This document shows positions 51,592 through 60,041 of a DNA stretch of 64,000 nucleotides, one piece after another. The DNA comes from Venturia oleaginea (Eukaryota; Ascomycota; Dothideomycetes; Venturiales; Venturiaceae). A program made the translations under genes and the position numbers. The DNA is taken from the NCBI GenBank assembly GCA_013176395.1, contig JABMLP010000004.1, positions 1,302,001-1,366,000 of the forward strand. The letters run 5' to 3'. The notes beneath the pieces were generated by a model. The model worked only from the letters and a program-made list of their open reading frames with translations, was not told the origin of the DNA and ran no database searches. The stretch's first letter is position 1. Every line of letters begins with the position of its first letter.

Positions 51592-52842
51592 CATGGCATG
51601 CACGCCACCTCGGACAAATGGGTCTCACGATGCGACGCCTGTCGACGCGCAAAACCGAGCAACCTAATGTACCAAGGACCCCTCAACACTCTCGAAGCCC
51701 CTCAACGAAGATGGGAAGACATCCAGATGGACTTCATTACCGATTTACCTGCTACACGCAAAGGAGGTAATACCTGCCTCTTAGTAATTGTCGATCGCCT
51801 CACCAAAATCAAGCACCTTATCCCCTGCCAAAAACTCCCAGAAGCCCGCGAATGCGCCTTACTCTTTCTCCAACACGTCTACCGCCTCCACGGCTTACCT
51901 CGAAGCATTGTCTCCGACCGAGGATCCCAATTCGTTGCTATCCTCTGGAAAGTACTCTGCAAACGCCTCGGAATCCGAATCCGCCTCTCTACCAGTTTCC
52001 ACCCCGAGACAGATAGCGGGACCGAGCGAGCGAATGCCCAAGTCGAAATCTACATCCGTGCTTACTGCAATTATCAACAAGATAATTGGGACGAATGGTT
52101 ACCACTCTGCGAATTCGTGATCAACAACACACCCTCCAATGCAACAAAACTCACACCATTTTTTGCCGCCTACGGCTACGATCCACGCTCCGGATTGGAA
52201 GCGCCAATTCAACCAGACCGTAACGCCTCTCGCCACGAAATTACCGAGACACGAAAAGCTAATTCCATGGCTGACTTCATGGCAAACCTTGAGATGATTT
52301 GCTACAACGAGATCCGCCACGCCAGCGCTACCTACGAATATTTCAAGAACAAACATCGGCTTGGTTCTCCAAACTACAAAGTTGGTGACTGGGTTTGGCT
52401 AAACCTCAAGAATATCAAGACCACGCGCCCATCCAAAAAGTTCGACTGCAAGTTCGCCGGCAAATTCAAGATTCTACAAGCCCTAGACCACGACGCTTAC
52501 AAACTCGAGCTCCCTACTTCTATGCATTGCCATCCCGTCTTTTATACAAATCTACTGCTCCCTGCCTACCCCCCTTCCGACAGGATGTTTCCAAACCAGA
52601 ATGACTCGCAACCTCCTCCCGTCGATGTTGAAGAAAACGATGGAATCTACACCCTGGATGAAGTCGTTGATTCACGATTCAACAAAGCTACGAAGAGATT
52701 TGACTACAAGGTTAAATGGGAAGGCTATTACTTACCGACATGGGAACCCCTTCAATTCTTGCACAACGCAAAGAGCGCGGTTGATGAATTTCGCCAGAGA
52801 TATCCAAGAAAACCAAAACCAACCGGGTACAGGCCTGGTTAG
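51592..52842 (+). pseudogene. Gypsy-2 integrase and chromodomain, cut off by in-frame stop
   Basis: Same frame as the upstream pol. It reads SRCDACRRAK (second half of HHCC), MDFITDLP, SDRGSQFV and TERANAQVEIYIRAY (acidic triad), then a GPY-type segment (VGDWVWLNLKNIKT) and chromodomain (YTLDEVVDSRFNKATKRFDY...KVKWEGYYLPTWEP). Motifs are intact, but without readthrough of TAG 51589 no full integrase can form. Confidence 0.88.
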
Positions 52843-52926
52843 GATTCGATCATGCTTCAAGTTTGTCAGTCACCTCGCCAAATAGTTCAGTTTGAACCAT
52901 TGCGCCTCGGCCTTGTTGGGGGGTAC

Positions 52927-52965
52927 TGTCATGATCGAACTATGTTGGTATTCGAATGCAGTTAA
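52927..52965 (+). repeat. 3' LTR of Gypsy-2, 39-bp remnant
   Basis: Matches 47015-47053 exactly, then diverges at GTTAA, where element D sequence begins. Confidence 0.88.
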
Positions 52966-53216
52966 TGCCAGTGTCTATCTGGTGGAGCAAGGGCCTCGTC
53001 CGACCAAGCGACAACAACAACATGGCGATCTCGCATATCGCACGACTTCTGAGCCCTCTGAGGCTCGTCTTGTATCTAGATTGTTGTTGTAGGACTCGTC
53101 CTTCATCCCGATATTCTCCTTATCGTCCTACGAGTCTTTCCCGCCGCTGCGCGCGCCGCGCTTAGCCGTTCACCGCTTCTCGACAGACTTTTCAATTCAA
53201 TTATACCGCTTTCTTT

Positions 53217-53556
53217 ATGCCTCCGAAGAAGGATATCACCGCGTCGGTTCCTATCAACTTATCCCTACCACCGGGTCACTCTACTCGCTCCTCTCGTACC
53301 CGATCCCCCTCTATTGTCTTCGAGACCCAGAGGTCATCTTCACGGTCGCGATCAACAATGCCCAGGCCGCTGAGGCTCGCGCCGTAGAGGCTCACAGGCT
53401 AAGGATGGACCGCGAAAAGGAGGAGCGCGACCTCCAGATGCAGGTCAAACGCGAAGAAGCGGCGGCGCGCCTTGCAAAAATTGGGGAGGGCTCTTTACTA
53501 GAACTACCGCATGGCACCAGTCGTCCGGGGGCGACTGAGCCGGATAACAGTACGGA
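53217..53556 (+). pseudogene. Element D gag remnant (two deletions)
   Basis: Begins MPPKKDITASVPINLSLPPG, identical to copy 2 at 62267. It lacks 97 bp (copy 2 positions 62398-62494), bounded by GGTC on both sides, which shifts the frame. It then jumps from 62702 to about 63644 of copy 2, losing the whole zinc-finger half of gag and the gag/RT junction. Non-functional. Confidence 0.88.
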
Positions 53557-55077
53557 CTCACGTACGGCGCCTCCATCGGGATCCGCGAGCCTCATACGAT
53601 TCGCGTACGCGGCGTTTCGAACAACTACTTCTCCGACGAGGCGACCGCAGCCGAAGCTACGGGCTACGTTGCGAAGGAGCTGGCCGCCGGCCGATTGGCT
53701 ATCTCTACAGACCCGGGCCTGTTTATCGCTCCTCTTGGGATGGTCCCAAAACAAGACGGAACCTTACGCCGGATCCACGACCTCTCTTGGCCGCCCCAAA
53801 CTTCAGTCAACGACGCCATTCCACGCGTGTTTGGCAAGCTACAGTACACCAGAGTCGACAGAATTGTTCAGCACGTCCTTCGTACAGGCCGGGGCTGTCT
53901 TCTAATGAAACGCGACATTGCGCACGCTTTTCGCAACATCCCTGTGGATCTCATTTCGTCCCGGTATCTTGGGTTTTGCCTCAACGGCGTCAATTATCAA
54001 GAACTCTGCCTCCCTTTCGGTCTCAGGACTGCGCCATTTATCTTCAATCTCTTTGCGGAAGGTCTCCATTGGGCTCTCGACGAGCAGGCCGGCACGCGCA
54101 GTATCCCTACCGCGATCGAGCACTACCTTGATGATTTTATGTTTGTGTGTACGTCTCAAGAAATTTCGGACCGCGTTTCGGAACTCTGGATCAAGACCAC
54201 CGATCGACTTGGGATTCCTCGCAAGGATGCCAAAGACGTGGTCGGCACGGCCGTCGAGATATTAGGTCTTCTGGTTGATACGGTACGCTTGGAACTGCGT
54301 CTCTCCGACGAGAAGAGAGATTCTTTGATCCAGGCTATCCGTGATCACCTCTCCGAGACAAGGCCGCGGCTCCGGGATACGAAGTCCCTCGCCGGGCGGC
54401 TCAGTTGGGCCAGTGCCGTCATCCGCCTTGGCCGGGTTTACACTCGATCGATCTGGGACTACCTGAGCGGAGCATACGGAGAAGTCAATCGGCACTTTCG
54501 CCGAGCCCTGACTAGCGGTGTACGAGACGACCTTCTCTGGTGGCTCCGTGCGCTCGAGCTAACCAACGGGGTCTACTTCTTCGATTATCGAAAGCGCCGT
54601 TGTTTCCACCTTTACACTGATGCCTCCGGACAACAAAGCCTCGGCGGCTTCTTTTTCGAGTCCTCTGAGACCGATGTCTCTTGGGGGGATTACACCAATA
54701 GTATCGCAATCGAGCATGCTTTTATTGCTGAACCGTCCAATCGTTCGGCGTTTATCAACCCTAAGGAGATGGAGGCTGTTGCCGTCGCATTCCTCCGTTG
54801 GGGACCGTCTCTCTGGGCACATAATCGGGTTGTTATCCACTGTGACAACTCTACGGCCGTGGCCGGGTTGACGAAGGAGGCTGTTCGTGGTGAGAGCAAC
54901 ACCCATCTCCGCACTATTGTTACTCAGGCCGCTGCCTGCGATATTGTTATCGAAGCCCGCTGGCTTCCATCTACGGCTAACGGCCTGGCCGATGCCCTCT
55001 CTCGAGTCCAGTTTGATCGTATCGCCTGGCTCTGCCCCCAATGGGGCTCACCGCTTTCGATCTCACAGTTCCGCTGA
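53557..55077 (+). CDS. Element D reverse transcriptase-RNase H (5' partial)
   Basis: Open for 506 codons from the deletion junction. DIRS-type RT: GLFIAPLGMVPKQDGTLRRI, LMKRDIAHAFRNIPVD, LCLPFGLRTAPFIFN and catalytic YLDDFMFV. RNase H: HLYTDASGQQSLGGFF, IHCDNSTAVAGLTKE and ANGLADALSR supply the Asp residues. It ends with WGSPLSISQFR and a stop, immediately followed by the tandem array copied from its own 3' part. The normal start is lost in this copy. Confidence 0.87.
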   Translation, partial: LTYGASIGIREPHTIRVRGVSNNYFSDEATAAEATGYVAKELAAGRLAISTDPGLFIAPLGMVPKQDGTLRRIHDLSWPPQTSVNDAIPRVFGKLQYTRVDRIVQHVLRTGRGCLLMKRDIAHAFRNIPVDLISSRYLGFCLNGVNYQELCLPFGLRTAPFIFNLFAEGLHWALDEQAGTRSIPTAIEHYLDDFMFVCTSQEISDRVSELWIKTTDRLGIPRKDAKDVVGTAVEILGLLVDTVRLELRLSDEKRDSLIQAIRDHLSETRPRLRDTKSLAGRLSWASAVIRLGRVYTRSIWDYLSGAYGEVNRHFRRALTSGVRDDLLWWLRALELTNGVYFFDYRKRRCFHLYTDASGQQSLGGFFFESSETDVSWGDYTNSIAIEHAFIAEPSNRSAFINPKEMEAVAVAFLRWGPSLWAHNRVVIHCDNSTAVAGLTKEAVRGESNTHLRTIVTQAAACDIVIEARWLPSTANGLADALSRVQFDRIAWLCPQWGSPLSISQFR

Positions 55078-56283
55078 ACTATTGTTGAACCGTCCGATCG
55101 TTCGGCCTTTATTAACCCTAAAGAGATGGAGGCCGTTGCCGTTGCCGTTGCATTCCTCCGTTGGGGACCATCTCTATAGGCATATCCGGCCGACGCCCTC
55201 TCTCGAGTCTAGTTTTCGATCGTATCGTCTAGCTGCCTCCGATGGGGCTCACCTTTTTTCGATCTCAGTTCCGCTGAACTATTGGTGAACCGTCCGATCG
55301 TTCGGCGTTTATCAACCCTAAAGAGATGGAGGCCGTTGCCGTTGCCGTTGCATTCCTCCGTTGGGGACCATCTCTATAGGTACATCCGGCCGACGCCGTC
55401 TCTCGAGTCTAGTTTCGATCGTATCGTCTAGCTCTGCCTCCGATGGGGCTCACCGCTTTCGATCTTATAGTTCCGTTGAACTATTGGTGAACCGTCCGAT
55501 CGTTCGGCGTTTATCAACCCTAAAGAGATGGAGGCCGTTGCCGTTGCCGTTGCATTCCTCCGTTGGGGACCATCTCTATAGGTACATCCGGCCGACGCCC
55601 TCTCTCGAGTCTAGTTTCGATCGTATCGTCTAGCTCTGCCTCCGATGGGGCTCACCGTTTTCGATCTCACAGTTCCGCTGAACTATTGGTGAACCGTCCG
55701 ATCGTTCGGCGTTTATCAACCCTAAAGAGATGGAGGCCGTTGCCGTTGCCGTTGCATTCCTCCGTTGGGGACCATCTCTATAGGTACATCTGGCCGACGC
55801 CCTCGCGAGTCTAGTTTCGATCGTATCGTCTAGCTCTGCCTCCGATGGGGCTCACCGTTTTCGATCTCACAGTTCCGCTGAACTATTGGTGAACCGTCCG
55901 ATCGTTCGGCGTTTATCAACCCTAAAGAGATGGAGGCCGTTGCCGTTGCCGTTGCATTCCTCCGTTGGGGACCATCTCTATAGGTACATCCGGCCGACGC
56001 CGTCTCTCGAGTCTAGTTTCGATCGTATCGTCTAGCTCTGCCTCCGATGGGGCTCACCGCTTTCGATCTTACAGTTCCGTTGAACTATTGTTGAGCCGTC
56101 CGATCGTTCGGCGTTTATCAACCCTAAGAGATGGAGGCCGTTGCCGTTGCCGTTGCATTCCTCCGTTGGGGACCATCTCTATAGGTACATCTGGCCGACG
56201 CCCTCGCGAGTCTAGTTTCGATCGTATCGTCTGGCTCTGCCTCCGATGGGGCTCTCCGCTATCGTCCTTACAGTTCCGTTGAA
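55075..56283. repeat. Six ~201-bp tandem units derived from the element's own RNase H region
   Basis: The marker GAACCGTCCGATCG recurs at about 55087, 55287, 55489, 55691, 55891 and 56093, a period of 200-202 bp. Each unit equals RT-RNase H bases 54722-54825 joined to about 54990-55075, with about 165 bp between them removed and an added GCCGTT expansion. Frames in the units are broken (TCTATAGG), so the array is not coding. Confidence 0.92.
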
Positions 56284-56419
56284 TTCTTGCTATCCCGGGG
56301 ATTGCAACTTTGGGCTTGGCGCGCTGTTCGTGGCAGCCGTTCTTTGCAGGCTCATCGGCTTAAGCGCCATGCTACTCTGCTATCGCCGACGTTCGGCAGA
56401 TACCCTGGTCGGACTCCGG

Positions 56420-56676
56420 TACTCGTACAAAGCTTGCTAACGTGCTTCGTCCAGCACCTAGCCTCGAGTATACTTCCTACGATAGCGAGCTCCTCCCTAC
56501 AGTTCATAGGTTCTTCCTCCGTACCCTTCGCGAGCGAAACCTTGGCCTCTCTGATGAGTATATTACCCTCTTATGGTACGGCTTGGCCCAGAACACGCGC
56601 AACACGTACGGCGCGGGTATCAAGAGCTGGGAGAGGTTCTGTACGCTGGAGGGCTGTGAAGACTATCCCGCAGAAC
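56420..56676 (+). pseudogene. Element D tyrosine recombinase, N-terminal fragment
   Basis: Reads LLPTVHRFFLRTLRERNLGL and WYGLAQNTRNTYGAGIKSWE, then RFCTLEGCEDYPAELLW. The helix with Asn-Thr-x-x-x-Tyr is typical of the SAM-like core-binding domain of phage-integrase-type recombinases. The catalytic R-H-R-Y part is absent because the Gypsy-1 LTR starts at 56677. The last residues of the open frame come from the LTR. Confidence 0.72.
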
Positions 56677-56852
56677 TGTTATGGGCATTGGCCATGGTTG
56701 GTATAGGCTAAGAGCCTAAGCCTGATTGAGCCTAGTATAGAGAAAGAACCTCATTGAGGTTCTCTGTTTGTAGATACCTTCACTCTTTAACTGAATCTAA
56801 ACAATCTTTGGCTACGAGTATGCTGCGTCTTTCCAGCTACCGTCCCGTAATA
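56677..56852 (+). repeat. 5' LTR of Gypsy-1 (plus copy)
   Basis: 176 bp. It differs from its partner in the GGGCATTGGCCATGG block, where the other three full-element LTRs read GGGCATGGCCCATGG. Confidence 0.95.
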
Positions 56853-56877
56853 TAGATTCAGTTCTTTACAAACCTAG

Positions 56878-57981
56878 GTGTACTTGATGCGTAGCAACAG
56901 TACCCTATCGACTCCTACAACCTACACCCCTACTACCGACGACGACCCAATCGCGAGCATTACGCAAGGAATCGACAAACTCTCAATGGCTCGAGCAAAT
57001 TCGCCTGACACCGTACAACAATTGGTGGCAGCTCTGACCGCAGTCAGTGTTGATGGGAACACCGGTGCAAAAGCTATTGCATGGCCTAAATGGGACGGGA
57101 AAAGAGACAACTACACGCTGTTCAGATGGCAGATCAAGACAAAAATCACTGTTGAAAATGGGAAGCTTGGAAGCAATCAAGGAATATGCGCGAACATCTT
57201 CAACGGGCTTCCGACAGAGAAACAACAACGCGTCATCCAATGGCTAAGCAATGGAGAGCAACATGACAACTACGAACCCGAGTCCTTTATCAAGCATATG
57301 GACGACAAGTTCTTAGATCATGAAGCGGAAGCTAAAGCTCTCGACGAGCTGAACAAGATTAGCCAAGGCAGCAGACAACCGTTCGAAGACTTCCGCCAGC
57401 AGTTCGAACAACTGACATCGCAAGCTGGATCCCTAGCGCCGCAAAGAGCCTCAAAGATCACTATCATGAACAACGCGCTCAACTACTCCCTCCAACAGAC
57501 CTTGAAATCAGTGCGATTGTCCAGGGACGACTACGACACTTACGTAAAAGATGTACAGTACTTCGCGACGAAGACAGAGGCTCTATTCCACCAACGCCGC
57601 TATCCAAGTACGGATAAGGAGACGCCAACGACTCGAGGGAGGCCACAATCACCCCAAACAGTCAGTCGTGACGCAGAAGGCGATGTCGAAATGACTGGCA
57701 TCAACGCCCTTTCAGCGCAGATCGCAGCACTGATAGCTCGGGTCGATACACTCGGAAAGGATGCGAAGAAGGACCGACGACCTAGAGCGAAATGGCGATC
57801 CCAAACAGAGTTCTTGGCACTTATACAAGCGGGCAAATGCGGGCGCTGTAAGAAGCCCAAGCACCACCCGAACGTATGCGAATTCCGACCAGCAACACGT
57901 CCAAAGACTCAGGTCACTGCGGTAATCACACAGCATACCGATGACTCCCTACAGGAAGCCTCATCAGAGTCGGAAAACTAG
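56878..57981 (+). CDS. Gypsy-1 gag (plus copy)
   Basis: 367 aa, identical to the minus-copy gag. CX2CX4HX4C knuckle near the C-terminus. Ends TAG before pol, which is in the -1 frame. Confidence 0.9.
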   Translation: MYLMRSNSTLSTPTTYTPTTDDDPIASITQGIDKLSMARANSPDTVQQLVAALTAVSVDGNTGAKAIAWPKWDGKRDNYTLFRWQIKTKITVENGKLGSNQGICANIFNGLPTEKQQRVIQWLSNGEQHDNYEPESFIKHMDDKFLDHEAEAKALDELNKISQGSRQPFEDFRQQFEQLTSQAGSLAPQRASKITIMNNALNYSLQQTLKSVRLSRDDYDTYVKDVQYFATKTEALFHQRRYPSTDKETPTTRGRPQSPQTVSRDAEGDVEMTGINALSAQIAALIARVDTLGKDAKKDRRPRAKWRSQTEFLALIQAGKCGRCKKPKHHPNVCEFRPATRPKTQVTAVITQHTDDSLQEASSESEN

Positions 57982-57989
57982 CTACCCTT

Positions 57990-60041
57990 GTGCATCGTCG
58001 CGCACGAGGGTCTGAAGTAGATGTACATGGCGAAGACATTACAAAGCTACCAGGCATAAGAGAAATCAAAGCAGCAAAGGATAGGATGGAAAGTACACCC
58101 TTCTTGATAGATACCTTGATCAACGGAACTTCTTTCACCGAATCCTTCTTTGATAACGGCTGCCTCCCTTATGCTGCTTTCAGCGAGAAGAGTGTCCAAA
58201 CACATCGTCTACCGCGCATCCCAATTGACACCAAACAATTGGCACTGGCTAAAGAGAGCCACGAGAACGGAGAAGACCTCCGTATTACGCACATGACCTA
58301 CGCTACGATCGACATTGATGGTCGAGCAGAGCGAGTCTATGGGTATATAGTGAAAGGATTGAGCTTCCCTATTATCCTAGGCAAGGCATGGGCAGAGAGA
58401 AACTGGGTGCGATATATAGCAGCTAAGAGAAAGCTGCTTATTGGTCAAGGATCCCAGCGCATCACAGTAAGAGAAAAGGGGTGGCTAGAACAGAACACCA
58501 AAGCGCGAGACCGGCTCGCTCACGTGCGGGCGGCTTGTCTAGTGTCAGGATCTGTATTTGCAGCTATTGTTGGAAGGGCCCAGCGACGGTTGAGAAGAGA
58601 TGGACCGGATGGTACACAAGTGCTGGCTATCTCGATGTCGGATATCAACAAGGCCCTAAGCAAGTTAGCAGAAAGAAAACAGAGAAAGACTGAGGAAGAA
58701 ATGCGACAAGAGATACCAGAAGAAATAGCAGAGCATGCTGATGCCTTTCTCGACGACGAAGACGGAGAGATCGCGCCCCATCAAGAGGGTCGCGATCACG
58801 TTATCGAATTGATACGAGATGAACAAGGTCGCGAGGCAGAAGTTCCTTGGGGCCCATTATACGGCATGTCGAGGGAAGAGCTATTAGTCCTACGAAAAAC
58901 ACTTTCGGACTATATGGACAAGGGCTGGATACGCGCCAGCAACTCACCAGCGGCAGCCCCAGTCTTATTTGTAAGGAAACCAGGTGGAGGCATTCGGATG
59001 TGTGTAGACTATCGGGCACTGAATCGAATCACTCGATCGGACCGCTACCCATTGCCACTAATCCGAGAAACCCTACGAAATCTAGCAACAGCGCGTTGGT
59101 ACACCAAACTTGACGTCAGAGCGGCATTTCATCGGCTCCGCATCAAGCACGGCGATGAGTGGAAAACGGCTTTTCGCACTCGATTTGGACTATTCGAATG
59201 GCTAGTTACCCCCTTCGGACTAGCTGGCGCACCCGCGAGCTTTCAACGATACATCAACGGAGTCCTACGGGAATCCCTAGATATCTGCTGTTCAGCCTAC
59301 ATGGACGATGTCTTGATATGGAGCGACGGCGACTATCTGGATCACATGGTTAAGGTTAACCAAATTCTTGCCAAGCTCAAGACTGCTGGACTTCGGCTAG
59401 ACTTAAGCAAGTGCGAGTTTGCTGTTCAGGAGGTCAAATATCTGGGGTTCATTATCACTGCAGGAGAAGGGATCAAAGTCGACCCAGAGAAAGTTGCCGC
59501 GATTAAAGAATGGGAGGCTCCAGTCAATGTCACAGGCGTACGCTCCTTCCTAGGCTTTGCAAATTTCTACCGAGACTTCATCGACAACTTCTCAGAGCTC
59601 TCCGACCCCTTAATCAAGTTAACACGGAAGGCCGTCGCTTTTGTCTGGAACAAAGAACATGAGAACGCCTTTCAAGTCTTGAAGGAGCTATTCATCTCCG
59701 CCCCAATACTGGCTCACTGGAATCCAGACCTGGATACGGTACTCGAGTGCGACTGCTCTGGCTACGCGCTGGGAGGCACGTTGTCGCAGAAGGATATGAA
59801 AGGAAAACTACGACCAGTAGCATACTTCTCCCGCAAGCTCACTGCGGCTGAATGTAACTACGAGATCCACGATAAAGAATTACTGGCAGTAATCAAGTCC
59901 ATTGAACACTGGAGAGGAGAACTACGCAGTGTTGCAGCACCTTTCAAAGTCCTTACCGATCACAAGAATCTCCGCTACTTTATGACAGCGCAGCGTTTGT
60001 CAGAGAGACAAGCAAGATGGTCGCTAATTCTATCTGAGTAA
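57990..60041 (+). CDS. Gypsy-1 pol: protease-RT-RNase H (plus copy)
   Basis: 683 codons identical to the minus copy, including the D-N-G protease motif, YMDD and the same in-frame TAA after RWSLILSE (60039-60041). The frame is open a little upstream of 57990 into the gag end, so the pol start is not a true initiation codon. Confidence 0.92.
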   Translation: MHRRARGSEVDVHGEDITKLPGIREIKAAKDRMESTPFLIDTLINGTSFTESFFDNGCLPYAAFSEKSVQTHRLPRIPIDTKQLALAKESHENGEDLRITHMTYATIDIDGRAERVYGYIVKGLSFPIILGKAWAERNWVRYIAAKRKLLIGQGSQRITVREKGWLEQNTKARDRLAHVRAACLVSGSVFAAIVGRAQRRLRRDGPDGTQVLAISMSDINKALSKLAERKQRKTEEEMRQEIPEEIAEHADAFLDDEDGEIAPHQEGRDHVIELIRDEQGREAEVPWGPLYGMSREELLVLRKTLSDYMDKGWIRASNSPAAAPVLFVRKPGGGIRMCVDYRALNRITRSDRYPLPLIRETLRNLATARWYTKLDVRAAFHRLRIKHGDEWKTAFRTRFGLFEWLVTPFGLAGAPASFQRYINGVLRESLDICCSAYMDDVLIWSDGDYLDHMVKVNQILAKLKTAGLRLDLSKCEFAVQEVKYLGFIITAGEGIKVDPEKVAAIKEWEAPVNVTGVRSFLGFANFYRDFIDNFSELSDPLIKLTRKAVAFVWNKEHENAFQVLKELFISAPILAHWNPDLDTVLECDCSGYALGGTLSQKDMKGKLRPVAYFSRKLTAAECNYEIHDKELLAVIKSIEHWRGELRSVAAPFKVLTDHKNLRYFMTAQRLSERQARWSLILSE

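Larger units (their letters stand above)
47015..52965 (+). mobile_element. Gypsy-2, second chromovirus family (3' LTR broken by element D)
   Basis: The 5' LTR starts TGTCATGATCG at 47015. Gag and pol follow, then a G-run polypurine tract before the 3' LTR at 52927, which matches the 5' LTR for only 39 bp before element D takes over. It is unrelated at sequence level to Gypsy-1. Confidence 0.92.
52966..56676 (+). mobile_element. Element D copy 1: DIRS-like tyrosine-recombinase retrotransposon, defective
   Basis: Order: 5' leader or terminal segment (52966-53194), gag remnant (53217-53556), RT-RNase H (53557-55077), an internal tandem array (about 55075-56283) and the start of a tyrosine recombinase (about 56420-56676). 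A DIRS-type RT with a following recombinase and no integrase defines the YR retrotransposon class. It is cut at 56677 by the Gypsy-1 LTR. Confidence 0.82.

Noticed and set aside
53511..54131. 206-aa Arg-rich protein
   Set aside because: Shadow frame of the element D RT.
55361..56282. Several 80-105 aa frames in the ~201-bp array
   Set aside because: Each is an out-of-frame reading of the tandem unit with recurrent stops.
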